From DASQPR01 sp963836785 (lineage in GTDB: Bacteria > Actinomycetota > Actinomycetes > Mycobacteriales > Micromonosporaceae), in the NCBI GenBank assembly GCA_963836785.1, contig CAWIKW010000024.1, positions 186,001-250,000 of the forward strand: 64,000 nt of DNA, read 5' to 3'. Each line of letters starts with the position of its first letter. Position 1 is the stretch's first letter. The notes beneath the pieces were generated by a model. That model was not told where the DNA came from, searched no databases, and worked only from the letters and a program-made list of their open reading frames with translations. This document shows positions 17,115 to 25,622 of this stretch, piece after piece. Made by a program: the position numbers and the translations under genes.

Positions 17115-18062
17115 TCAGGCGTTCGCGGTGCTCCATGTAGCGGGCGCGGTCGCGGTCCGCGACGTCGTTTCGACCACCCGGGTACGGCGAACCTCTCGCG
17201 CCCCCGCCTGCTGCGCGGCTCGGGCGAGCCGGCGGCGATCGGCGCCGGGCTGCGGGTAGAGCGTCGGTCCCGTACGCATTCCCATGTGTACGGTGGGTTC
17301 GCCCACGACCCGGCCGATCGACGTCGCAAGCGTCTCGGCGCCGAGGAACGCGGGTGCCGTCGTCGTCTCGCCGTCGTCGGTGCGGTAACCGATCGACAGC
17401 GGCACGATCCGCGCGCCGGCGTCGAGCGCGGCCTGGAACATCGCCGGACGGTACGGTGCCCGATGGATGCCGCAGCACGTGGTGCCCTCGGCGAAGACCA
17501 CGACGACATCGCCGGCCGACAACGCGTCGCGTACTTCGGCGAGAGTGTCCGGCAACGTACGCGGTCGGCCGCGGTCGATGAAGATGGCGCCGGCGAGTCG
17601 GGCCAGCCCGCCGATCACCGGCCATGTCCCGACCTCGACCTTCGCGACCAGGCGCAGCCGGCTGCCGGCGTCGCACGCGAGCAGCCCGACGATGTCCAGC
17701 CAGGAGATGTGGTTCGCGACAACGAGGGCGCGTTCGCGGGGCAGGGCTACCGACGGGTCGAAGCGCACGCCGAGCACGGACAGGATCCCGCGCGCGGTGC
17801 GTCGCACGATCCGGCGGCCGGCCCGGCGTCGCGCGGGACCGGATCGGCGGAGCCGGATCGCACCCGCGCCGACGGCGGCGGCGCACAGCACCGCGATCAG
17901 GGCGACGATGCGGGTGGCCCGGACCGGCCATGGCACGCGGCGTCCGGACGCGACGATGCAGCCCGGGCCGCACGGCGATGCCGGCCGGAACGGTGAGGCG
18001 TCCGGGCGGGTTCCGCGAACGCTCCGGTGATCGAGCGGTGGGGCCGTGGCGATGGCTGTCAT
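17115..18062 (-). CDS. 1-acyl-glycerol-phosphate acyltransferase family (PlsC/OlsA-like)
   Basis: 315 residues from ATG 18062. One N-terminal membrane helix (about 45-65), then the acyltransferase blocks: NHISWLD (HX4D catalytic motif), FIDRGRPRTL, VVVFAEGTTCCG and the late block IVPLSIGY. Overlaps the preceding GNAT gene by 4 nt (ATGA). The pairing of an OlsB-like N-acyltransferase with a PlsC-type O-acyltransferase is the classic two-step route to ornithine lipids: OlsB makes lyso-ornithine lipid, OlsA acylates its hydroxyl group. Confidence 0.8.
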   Translation of the reverse strand: MTAIATAPPLDHRSVRGTRPDASPFRPASPCGPGCIVASGRRVPWPVRATRIVALIAVLCAAAVGAGAIRLRRSGPARRRAGRRIVRRTARGILSVLGVRFDPSVALPRERALVVANHISWLDIVGLLACDAGSRLRLVAKVEVGTWPVIGGLARLAGAIFIDRGRPRTLPDTLAEVRDALSAGDVVVVFAEGTTCCGIHRAPYRPAMFQAALDAGARIVPLSIGYRTDDGETTTAPAFLGAETLATSIGRVVGEPTVHMGMRTGPTLYPQPGADRRRLARAAQQAGAREVRRTRVVETTSRTATAPATWSTANA

Positions 18063-18838
18063 CGTGTCGCTCCGTCGCCCAGGAAGTGGCGCAGATAGCG
18101 CTCGCCGATGCGGGTCACGTCGAGCAGCACGTAGAAGTCCGCACAGCCGAAGTCCGGGTCGTACGCCGGTGGGCCACAGATCCAGGCACCGAGCCGGAGG
18201 TAGCCCTGTAACAACGGCGGCAGTGCCGGGCGGCCGAGCGTCGACTCGGGTTCCACGGTGGCGTCGGGAGTCCACGGCCGGTGCGGCGTGACCCGCCACG
18301 GCTCGGGCGACAGGTGTTTCGCTTGCGCCAGCGACCAGACCGCCGTGGCGGTCGCGTCTGAATGCCGCACGTCGACCGAGGCGCAGCCGCCGACGTACCG
18401 GTAGTTGTAGAGGTGCATGTAGCGCGCGATTCCGGCCCAGATCAGGTTGATCGCGGCGCCGGCACGATGGTCCGGATGGACGCACGACCGGCCGGTCTCG
18501 ACGAGCTGGCCGGCGATCGGATCGAGTCCGTCGGTGGCGAACTCGGTCGCGGCGTAGCGGCGTGGCGCCCGCCCGGGTGGCAGCAGGCGGTAGGTGCCGA
18601 CCACGGCGCCGTCGCGCTCGTCGGCGACGATGAGATGGTCGCAGTGGGCGTCGAACTCGTCGGAGTCGAGGCCGGCCACCGGGGTGTTGAGTCGGGCGCC
18701 GATCTCGCCGGCGAACACGTCATAGCGGAGGCGTTGAGCCGCGGCGACTTCGGCCGCGTCGGCCGCCAGTCGCAGTGTGTACTGTGGCGCTCCGGTGCCG
18801 GTGTCCCGGCCGGGTGCGGACAGCAACAGGGTCGTCAT
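18059..18838 (-). CDS. GNAT acyltransferase, ornithine-lipid OlsB-like
   Basis: 259 residues from ATG 18838 (MTTLLLSAPG). Contains the OlsB signature layout: AAAQRLRYDVFAGEIGARL, DSDEFDAHCDHLIVAD, VVGTYRLLPP, ETGRSCVHPDHR and a GGCASV-type block with DVRHSD. In known OlsB proteins this domain transfers 3-hydroxyacyl chains from ACP to L-ornithine. A related role with another amino acid cannot be excluded. First gene of a probable three-gene membrane-lipid operon. A further in-frame Met upstream (18934) is less likely. Confidence 0.75.
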   Translation of the reverse strand: MTTLLLSAPGRDTGTGAPQYTLRLAADAAEVAAAQRLRYDVFAGEIGARLNTPVAGLDSDEFDAHCDHLIVADERDGAVVGTYRLLPPGRAPRRYAATEFATDGLDPIAGQLVETGRSCVHPDHRAGAAINLIWAGIARYMHLYNYRYVGGCASVDVRHSDATATAVWSLAQAKHLSPEPWRVTPHRPWTPDATVEPESTLGRPALPPLLQGYLRLGAWICGPPAYDPDFGCADFYVLLDVTRIGERYLRHFLGDGATR

Positions 18839-18985
18839 GGCTCTCTTAATACGGCCTTGACCTGCATGGACCATGTCAGCCAGCCGACGTCCACGCGACA
18901 CGTTGATGAAGAATCGCGGCGGATTTTTCGGCATGATCCGGTCATCCGATGGCGCTGCGGCACGCGAACAGGCTGAGATTGGTCT

Positions 18986-20005
18986 GTGGAGATCCGATGG
19001 CTTGACCCGGCGACTCCGGACCGGCGCGACATCGGCGGCGCGGTCGCCGTGCTCGAGGCCGCTCGCGTCGCCGACCGACAGCCTGGCCTGACCCCGACGG
19101 TTACCGGCTTCGCCGGAGCCATGCGTACGGGCTGGGAGGGCGACCCGCCGCTGGTCGCCGTCGCGTTCGACCGCGATGATGACGCCGACCGCGACGGCGA
19201 CCGACGGGTACGCGGGTTACTGGAACTGACGCTTCCGCCCTGGGACAACCGTACGCAGGGCATCGCCGAGATCACGGTCGATCCGTTGTCGCGGCGGCGC
19301 GGCATCGGTCGGGCGCTGTACGCAGCCGCCGTCGAGCGAATGCGGTCCGCGGGTCGGTCGGTGCTGATCCTCGAGGCGCGTGGTGGCTCGGCCGGCGAGC
19401 GGTTTCTCGACGCGCTCGGCGTCGAGATCGAGCCGGGCGAGCAATTGCGGCATCAGGACGTCACCGCGCTCGACTGGGCGGTGCTGGACGACATGTACGC
19501 CGATGCGGCCGCACAGGCGGCGGACTACGAAATCCGCGAGATCCCACCCGAGGCGCCGGACCACATGGTGGCCGAACTCATCGCCGTCATCTCGGCGGTC
19601 AACGATGCCCCGACCGACGTACGGCACGCGGAGCCGGATCAGTATCCGCCCGAGCGGATCCGCGCCTATGAAGCGGGCGAGGCCGGAATCGGCCGAGTCG
19701 GGTACCGGCTCGTCGCCGTACACACTCCGACCGGGATGTTCGCGGGCTACACCGGTGTCGGGGTGGACGCGGAACGGCCGTGGTACGCGACGCAGTACAT
19801 CACGTCGGTACGCGCCGAACACCGTGGCCACCGGCTCGGCCTGCTCCTGAAGATCGCGATGATGCGGCTGCTCCGCGACCGGGAGCCGGCCCTGCGGACG
19901 GTCAGCACCTGGAACTCGCCCGACAACGTACACATGATCGCGGTGAACGAGACCCTCGGCTACCGCCTCCTCGGCGACTGGGTGACCGGAGTGGCGCGGG
20001 TCTGA
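18986..20005 (+). CDS. double GNAT-domain acetyltransferase
   Basis: 339 residues, GTG start, divergent from the lipid genes. Two GNAT domains: the first with VDPLSRRRGIGRALYAAAVE (CoA loop RRRGIG), the second with VRAEHRGHRLGLLLKIAMMR and a closing TWNSPDNVHMIAVNETLGY. The arrangement matches the mycothiol synthase-like or other tandem GNATs of actinobacteria; it is not clearly MshD. Acetyl donor acetyl-CoA, substrate unknown. Confidence 0.8.
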   Translation: MEIRWLDPATPDRRDIGGAVAVLEAARVADRQPGLTPTVTGFAGAMRTGWEGDPPLVAVAFDRDDDADRDGDRRVRGLLELTLPPWDNRTQGIAEITVDPLSRRRGIGRALYAAAVERMRSAGRSVLILEARGGSAGERFLDALGVEIEPGEQLRHQDVTALDWAVLDDMYADAAAQAADYEIREIPPEAPDHMVAELIAVISAVNDAPTDVRHAEPDQYPPERIRAYEAGEAGIGRVGYRLVAVHTPTGMFAGYTGVGVDAERPWYATQYITSVRAEHRGHRLGLLLKIAMMRLLRDREPALRTVSTWNSPDNVHMIAVNETLGYRLLGDWVTGVARV

Positions 20006-20087
20006 TCGCCGTCGCGTCGCTGATCGCGTTCGGCGGCGCCATCCCGTGGCGGTCGCGTCGCGGTCGGGGTCGCTGTCGCTGTCGCCG

Positions 20088-21293
20088 TCAGGCGACGGCG
20101 CCGGATTCGCGTAGCGCGGCAATCGCCGCCGCGTCCCGACCGATGGCGGCCAGGATCTCGTCGGTGTGCTCGCCCGGGTGCGCCGGCGGGCGTTGGATCG
20201 CGCCCGGTGTCGCGGAGAATCTCGGCGCCGGAGCCGGCTGCGTCACTCCGGCGTACGACACGAACGCCTGCCGCGCCGCCATATGCGGGTGCGCCGGCGC
20301 TTCATCCCAGTCGAGCACGGGAGCCACGCAGGCGTCGGTCTCGCCGAGCAGGTCGATCCATTCATCGCGGGTACGCGTCGCGAACAGCTCCGCCCAACCG
20401 GCCCGGGCGGCGGCCCAGGTGGACGGGTCGAAGCGGGCCGCCGCGTCGCCGGCCGGTCCCTCGTATCCGGTGCGTTCCACGAGTTCGGCGTAGAACCGCG
20501 GTTCGAGCGCGCCGACCGCGACGTACTTCCCGTCGGCGCAGGCGTACGTGTCGTAGAAGGGAGCCGCGCCGTCGAGCAGGTTCACGCCGCGCTCGTCACG
20601 CCACCGGCCCAGCTCCCGGAGGCCGCGGATCGCCGTGCTGAGCATCGCGACGCCGTCCACGATCGCGGCGTCGACCACCTGTCCCGGGCCACCGGCCCGC
20701 GTCCCGAGCAACGCGCACACGATGCCGAACGCCAGGAACATGCCGCCACCGCCGAAGTCGCCGAGCAGGTTCATCGGCGGCACCGGTCGCTCTCCGGCCC
20801 GCCCGATGCCGTGCAGCGCGCCGGTCAGTGCGAGGTAGTCGATGTCGTGTCCGGCGTACGGCGCTAGCGGTCCGCTCTGGCCCCAGCCGGTCATCCGGCC
20901 GTACACGATCTGGGGGTTCGCCGCGAGGCACTCGGTGGGGCCGAGGCCGAGGCGCTCGACGACGCCCGGCCGGAATCCTTCGATGAGGGCATCGGCGCGA
21001 GCGACGAGATCGAGCACGACGGCGCGACCATCGGGGTGCTTCAGGTCGACGCCGACCGATCGCCGCCCGCGCTTGAGGAGATCCGGATGAGGCGCACCGA
21101 ACGACGACGGGTCGACGTCCGATGCCCGGTCGACGCGGATGACGTCGGCGCCCATGTCGGCGAGCATCATCGCGGTGAACGGCCCAGGGCCGATGCCCGC
21201 CAGTTCGACGACGCGGACGCCGGCGAGCGGTCCGGAAGCAGCGGAGCGAGTCACCCGGTCACGGTAGCCGGTCGCGGCCGGCTTCCGCGTCAC
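20088..21293 (-). CDS. CaiB/BaiF CoA-transferase family, alpha-methylacyl-CoA racemase
   Basis: 401 residues (GTG start 21293; GTG 21254 is an alternative). N-terminal GVRVVELAGIGPGPF and ADVIRVDR, the family start. GHDIDYLALTGALHGIGR carries the catalytic His and LLGDFGGGGMFL the catalytic Asp of the mycobacterial Mcr racemase group. This enzyme interconverts R and S 2-methylacyl-CoA in branched fatty acid or sterol degradation. Transcribed alone between a GNAT gene and a roadblock gene. Confidence 0.9.
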   Translation of the reverse strand: MTRKPAATGYRDRVTRSAASGPLAGVRVVELAGIGPGPFTAMMLADMGADVIRVDRASDVDPSSFGAPHPDLLKRGRRSVGVDLKHPDGRAVVLDLVARADALIEGFRPGVVERLGLGPTECLAANPQIVYGRMTGWGQSGPLAPYAGHDIDYLALTGALHGIGRAGERPVPPMNLLGDFGGGGMFLAFGIVCALLGTRAGGPGQVVDAAIVDGVAMLSTAIRGLRELGRWRDERGVNLLDGAAPFYDTYACADGKYVAVGALEPRFYAELVERTGYEGPAGDAAARFDPSTWAAARAGWAELFATRTRDEWIDLLGETDACVAPVLDWDEAPAHPHMAARQAFVSYAGVTQPAPAPRFSATPGAIQRPPAHPGEHTDEILAAIGRDAAAIAALRESGAVA

Positions 21294-21311
21294 CGCCCGC
21301 GGTCGCCCGCC

Positions 21312-21695
21312 TCAGGTGTCGGCCCGCTCCACCTGTACGACCAGTCGCTCTGTCTCGTACGCGACCAGGCCGACGTCGATCTGCGTGCCGGCGAGCACGG
21401 CGAGGCACGTACCGCTGCCGGCCGCGGTCACGAACAGGAATCCGGAGTCGAGTTCGATCACGGTCCGGAGCACGGTCCCGTCGCCGAGATGTCGGCCGGC
21501 ACCGCGGGCGAGCCCGTTGAGTCCCGACGCGACGGCGGCCAGGTGCTCGGCGTCGTCGCGGGCCAGGCCACCCGACGCGGCAACCAGCAGCCCGTCCGAC
21601 GACAGCACGATGGCATGGAGCACGCCGTCGACGTGACGCACGAGCGCATCGAGCAGGTCGGTCAGGTTAACGGGCGTCGCCGTTCGGCTAGCCAT
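21312..21695 (-). CDS. roadblock/LC7 domain protein
   Basis: 127 residues from the Met at 21695. The reading frame continues upstream but those codons look non-coding. Core: LTDLLDALVRHVDGVLHAIVL, SSDGLLVAASGGL, LGDGTVLRTVIEL and FLFVTAAGSGTCLAVLA. Roadblock proteins regulate small GTPases of the MglA or CvnD type; in actinobacteria they usually sit in conservons. No GTPase, DUF742 or sensor gene is next to it, so this is an orphan copy. Confidence 0.85.
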   Translation of the reverse strand: MASRTATPVNLTDLLDALVRHVDGVLHAIVLSSDGLLVAASGGLARDDAEHLAAVASGLNGLARGAGRHLGDGTVLRTVIELDSGFLFVTAAGSGTCLAVLAGTQIDVGLVAYETERLVVQVERADT

Positions 21696-21984
21696 CGCAA
21701 CCACCGCCGCGCGGCTCGGACGGTGCTGATCGCTGGTCCGGCTGGCGGTTCGCGATCGGCGACAGGAGCGGGGGACGGCAGGGGAATCCGGTCCCGCGGG
21801 CTCGGCACAGGCCGCCATGCGCGCGGACACGTAGCGTGAGGGTCATCGCGGAGTTTTGTAACAGTCCTTGTCTGAGGAATGTCGCACTCCCAGTGCGATC
21901 AAACCGACCGGCCAGTCGACTTCGGACGAACGGTCGCCGGCGAAAGGCCAGGCCATGGCGGGTTCGCCCGACCGACCGGATAGA

Positions 21985-22431
21985 TCAGCCCGTACCGTCC
22001 GGCTCGGCCGAGACCGCGGTCGACAGGCTCGCCATTTCGGTGACGTCGATCCGGTCCAGCGCGTCGCGCAACGCGTCGATCAACGTACGCGTCTGAGCCA
22101 GCGAGAGGTCGGCTCGAATCCGCTCGTTCGACACGTGGTTGCCGAGGATGAGTTCGACGTACACGATCGCCGGTTCGTACGCCGTTTCCCGCTGCTCCCA
22201 CACCCGGACGCTGGCGCGCACGTCGGAGGTGGCGTCACTGCGGATGACGAACGGTCGAGATGTATGCGCGCCGCCGAGCGCGTATTCGCAGCGGGCCGGC
22301 GCGCACCATCGCGGATGCCATTGCGATGCGATCCCCACACCCGGCCCCCACAACGGTTGAGGAATCTCGACATGCCGATCGCGCCGCGAGCCGTGATGGG
22401 AACCTCGCCGTATCCCGTCGCTCGCGATCAT
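21985..22431 (-). CDS. DUF6907-like small protein
   Basis: Up to 148 residues from ATG 22431; start uncertain. The middle has HPRWCAPARCEYALGGAHTS, which resembles the WC...C...H pattern of DUF6907. The C-terminal half reads VRVWEQRETAYEPAIVYVEL and LSLAQTRTLIDALRDALDRI, typical of that family. Function unknown. Confidence 0.55.
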   Translation of the reverse strand: MIASDGIRRGSHHGSRRDRHVEIPQPLWGPGVGIASQWHPRWCAPARCEYALGGAHTSRPFVIRSDATSDVRASVRVWEQRETAYEPAIVYVELILGNHVSNERIRADLSLAQTRTLIDALRDALDRIDVTEMASLSTAVSAEPDGTG

Positions 22432-22520
22432 GCTTCGTGGTGAGCGTACCGTCGGCCGTCCCCGCTGGTTGGGCGTTTGCCGGCATCCTCGAATCCGACG
22501 CACATGCGCTGGACCCGGCG

Positions 22521-23222
22521 TCAGGACAGGGTCAGCGTCTCGCCGACCGTCAGCTGCTGGCGCCGGCCGTTGCCGAGGATCCATGCCGACTGGTGTCCGG
22601 CGACCGTGAACACATCCGGGCCGCCGACCAGGGCGGTCTCCTCGTCCACGCCGACCAGCGTGACGCCGGCCGGCGGGCGGAACATGGGACGCGTCAACAG
22701 ATCCGGCATCCAACCGAGCATCTTGTCGAAGTGCGGCAGCACGCGCAGCGTCGGCAGCAGACCGAGCCCGGGTCGCCCGCCCCGGTTGGGATGCCGTAGA
22801 TCGGGTACGTGATCGGCCATCGCCATGGCACCCGCGCTGCAGCCGGCGAGCGCGGCGCCGCGCTCCCACGCGTCGACGATGGCCCGCCACAGCGCGGTGT
22901 CCCGCAGTGTGTCCGCGAGGACCGTGGGGTTGCCGCCGGACAGGTAGATCAAGCCGGCGTCGGCGACCTGCGCGGCGACCGCCGGGTCGTCGGCCTCCGC
23001 GCGGTTCATCACCACCAGCGGTACGGCCTCGACGCCGAGCCGCTCCGCCTGCGCCCGTCCGAGGTCGACCCAGTACCGGAGGCGTTCGGCGCCCTCGGGC
23101 GCGGCGGCGGTCGGAATCTGGACGTACCTCGGTGGTCGGCCGGCGATCAGCGACCGCTCGACTTCCAGCATTGACGGGAGGTATTCGCCCGATCCGACGA
23201 GAGCGAGCGGCCCCTGATCCAT
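22521..23222 (-). CDS. S51-type (dipeptidase E/cyanophycinase-like) peptidase
   Basis: 233 residues. ALVGSGEYLP at the N-terminus, LIYLSGGNPTVLADTL, then the nucleophile elbow GCSAGAMAMAD. This is the Ser in GxSAG of class I glutamine-amidotransferase-like hydrolases in family S51. True peptidase E cleaves Asp-dipeptides; this member is longer at the C-terminus (AGHQSAWILGNGRRQ) and its substrate is unknown. Divergent from aroB with a 57-nt spacer. Confidence 0.85.
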   Translation of the reverse strand: MDQGPLALVGSGEYLPSMLEVERSLIAGRPPRYVQIPTAAAPEGAERLRYWVDLGRAQAERLGVEAVPLVVMNRAEADDPAVAAQVADAGLIYLSGGNPTVLADTLRDTALWRAIVDAWERGAALAGCSAGAMAMADHVPDLRHPNRGGRPGLGLLPTLRVLPHFDKMLGWMPDLLTRPMFRPPAGVTLVGVDEETALVGGPDVFTVAGHQSAWILGNGRRQQLTVGETLTLS

Positions 23223-23279
23223 GTCCCGCAGCATAGGGCGCGACGAACGACGAGGACGCACGCCGTACCCTCGATCGCG

Positions 23280-24356
23280 ATGAGCTCGCAGACGAGCGTC
23301 GCGGTGGGCGGCGCGGACGGATATCACGTCGTGATCGGCCGTGACCTTCTCGGCCGGGTGCCGGCGATGGTGGCCGGGGCGGCGCGCGCGGCGGTCCTGT
23401 CGTCGGCACCGCTGGCCAACGTCGCGGCCGAGATCTGCGACCAGCTGTCCGGCGCCGGCATCGAGCCGCTGCCGATCGAGGTTCCGGATGCCGAGGCCGG
23501 CAAGTCGATCGACGTCGCGGCCCGATGCTGGGACCGGCTCGGGGCGGCCGGATTCACCCGTACCGACGCCGTCGTCGGAGTCGGTGGCGGCGCCGTGACC
23601 GACCTCGCCGGCTTCGTCGCCGCGTGCTGGCTCCGGGGCGTACGGGTGGTCCAGGTGCCGACGTCGCTGCTCGGCATGGTCGACGCCGCGGTCGGCGGGA
23701 AGACCGGTATCAACACGGCGGCCGGCAAGAATCTGGTCGGCGCGTTCCACCCGCCGGCCGGCGTCGTGTGCGATCTATCGGTGCTGGCTTCGTTGCCGGC
23801 GCCAGACTTCGTCGCGGGCCTGGCCGAGGTCGTCAAATGCGGCTTCATCGCCGATCCGGACATCCTGCTCCGGATCGAGTCGGACCCGGCGGCGGCGCGG
23901 GACCCGGGCACGGACACGGTCCGGGACCTCGTGGAGCGGGCCGTCCGGGTGAAGGCCGATGTGGTGAGCGCCGACCTTCGCGAGTCGGGGCTGCGGGAGA
24001 TCCTCAACTACGGCCACACGCTCGGTCATGCGATCGAGAAGCGCGAGCGCTACGGCTGGCGGCACGGCGATGCGATCTCGGTCGGTCTCGTTTACGCGGC
24101 GGAGCTGGGGCGGCTCGCCGGCCGCCTGGACGATGCGACGGCGGCGCGGCACCGGGAGGTGCTGTCCGTGCTCGGCCTGCCGGTGCGCTATGCCGGTGAG
24201 GCGTGGCCGGATCTCCGCGCGGCGATGCGGGTGGACAAGAAAACTCGCGGCTCGACGCTGCGCTTTGTCGTGCTCGACGGCCTCGCCCGCCCGAGCATCC
24301 TCGCCGATCCGGCCGACGATCTCCTTCGCGCCGCCTACGCGGCCGTCGCCGGCTGA
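23280..24356 (+). CDS. aroB: 3-dehydroquinate synthase
   Basis: 358 residues. Second step of the shikimate pathway: converts DAHP to 3-dehydroquinate using NAD and a divalent metal. Signature blocks: VGGGAVTDLAGFVA, QVPTSLLGMVDAAVGGKTGIN and GLAEVVKCGFI, then the metal-ligand histidines in LNYGHTLGHAIE and GWRHGDAIS. Full length. It lacks aroC and aroK upstream, which normally precede it in this region, so either they are elsewhere or outside the window. Confidence 0.95.
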   Translation: MSSQTSVAVGGADGYHVVIGRDLLGRVPAMVAGAARAAVLSSAPLANVAAEICDQLSGAGIEPLPIEVPDAEAGKSIDVAARCWDRLGAAGFTRTDAVVGVGGGAVTDLAGFVAACWLRGVRVVQVPTSLLGMVDAAVGGKTGINTAAGKNLVGAFHPPAGVVCDLSVLASLPAPDFVAGLAEVVKCGFIADPDILLRIESDPAAARDPGTDTVRDLVERAVRVKADVVSADLRESGLREILNYGHTLGHAIEKRERYGWRHGDAISVGLVYAAELGRLAGRLDDATAARHREVLSVLGLPVRYAGEAWPDLRAAMRVDKKTRGSTLRFVVLDGLARPSILADPADDLLRAAYAAVAG

Positions 24357-24361
24357 CCGAG

Positions 24362-25093
24362 CTAATGCCGTGTCGTCGCGAGCATCTCGGCCAGCGCATC
24401 GGGCTCGCTGAACATCGGCCAGTGCCCGGTCGGCAGGGTCAGCAGGGTCGCTCCCCGCAGACCCGCGAAGAACGGGTTGCCTGACTCGATCATCTCGCGG
24501 ACCACGTCGAGCGGGATCGTGCACGCGATGAGCGTCTTCGGAATGCTGTCCGCGGCCCCGGTCAGGCGTTGCGGCTGCGTCATCGTCGCGTATGGATGTG
24601 GGGTCGCCCGGGCCCGCAGCTCCGACAGCATCGTCTCGTCGAGCCCGGCCAGCGTGACCGGGTCCGCGGCCGGGTCGAACGCGATCGGCGCCAGCCAGCC
24701 GCCGTCGGCTCCGGCGCTCCGATCGGCGGACTCCCGCGCCTCCGGCGGGTTGAAGTCGGCCTGGGCGACGCCGTCCGGGACGGGTCCACTGTCGACATAG
24801 ACCAGCGCCGCGACGCGCTCCGGCCGGCGGTCGGCCGCGCCCGTCACCGGCGCGCCCGAGTAGCTGTGCGCGACCAGCACGACGTCGCGCAGGTCGCCGT
24901 CGTCGAGCACCCGGGTGATGTCGTCGATGTGCGTATCGAGCCCGATCGAATCGTCGGCCTCGCCGGCCCGCTCGGCGAGACCGGTGAGGGTGAGGGGATG
25001 GACGTCGTGGCCGGCCTTCACCAGGAGGTCGGTCACGTCACGCCAGGCCCACGCGCCGAGCCAGGCGCCTGGTACGAGCACGAAAGTGGTCAT
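24362..25093 (-). CDS. alpha/beta hydrolase (EstC/salicylate-esterase-like)
   Basis: 243 residues. FVLVPGAWLGAWAWRD is the typical N-terminal block of the plant-like methylesterase group found in actinobacteria. Nucleophile elbow is VAHSYSG (Ser about 82) and the last block TLPTGHWPMFSEPDALAE carries the catalytic His. Substrate unknown. It is placed between aroB and aroQ on the opposite strand, interrupting the usual operon. Confidence 0.85.
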   Translation of the reverse strand: MTTFVLVPGAWLGAWAWRDVTDLLVKAGHDVHPLTLTGLAERAGEADDSIGLDTHIDDITRVLDDGDLRDVVLVAHSYSGAPVTGAADRRPERVAALVYVDSGPVPDGVAQADFNPPEARESADRSAGADGGWLAPIAFDPAADPVTLAGLDETMLSELRARATPHPYATMTQPQRLTGAADSIPKTLIACTIPLDVVREMIESGNPFFAGLRGATLLTLPTGHWPMFSEPDALAEMLATTRH

Positions 25094-25168
25094 GGGATCG
25101 ACCGTACGTCCGGACTGCGACACTCCGCTGGCCGCCGCCCACAGCCGCGGTGGCCTAGGGTGGCGTAC

Positions 25169-25603
25169 GTGACCACCGTGTACGTGCTCAACGGACCGAA
25201 TCTCGGCCGCCTCGGCACCCGTGAGCCGGAGGTGTACGGCCGGACCACGTACGCCGACCTCGTCACGATGTGCGAGCGGGCCGGCAAGGAACTCGGGCTG
25301 GACGTGACCGTCCGGCAGACCGACGCCGAACACGAGATGATCGGCTGGCTGCACGCGGCGGCCGACGAGCACGCCCCGGTCGTGCTGAATCCAGCCGCCT
25401 GGTCGCATTATTCGATCGCCCTACGCGACGCGTGTGCCACGCTGACCGCGCCACTCGTGGAGGTCCACATCTCCAACGTGCACACGCGCGAGGAGTTCCG
25501 GCACCATTCGGTCATCTCGGCGGTGGCCACCGGCGTGATCTGCGGTCTCGGCGTCGACGGTTACCGGCTCGCACTCGAACACCTGGCCCGGCGCGCCGGC
25601 TGA
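25169..25603 (+). CDS. aroQ: type II 3-dehydroquinate dehydratase
   Basis: 144 residues from GTG 25169 (TAGGGTGG upstream); a GTG 9 nt earlier is also possible. Converts 3-dehydroquinate to 3-dehydroshikimate. VLNGPNLGRLGTREPEVYG carries the catalytic Tyr, LNPAAWSHYSIALRDA the substrate loop and EVHISNVHTREEFRHHS the His-containing lid. Length is normal for the dodecameric type II enzyme. Confidence 0.95.
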   Translation: MTTVYVLNGPNLGRLGTREPEVYGRTTYADLVTMCERAGKELGLDVTVRQTDAEHEMIGWLHAAADEHAPVVLNPAAWSHYSIALRDACATLTAPLVEVHISNVHTREEFRHHSVISAVATGVICGLGVDGYRLALEHLARRAG

Positions 25604-25622
25604 GGCCGAGCCGGGCCGGGCA

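Noticed and set aside
20579..20931. Forward and reverse frames opposite the racemase gene
   Set aside because: Composition and position are those of shadows of the CaiB/BaiF gene.
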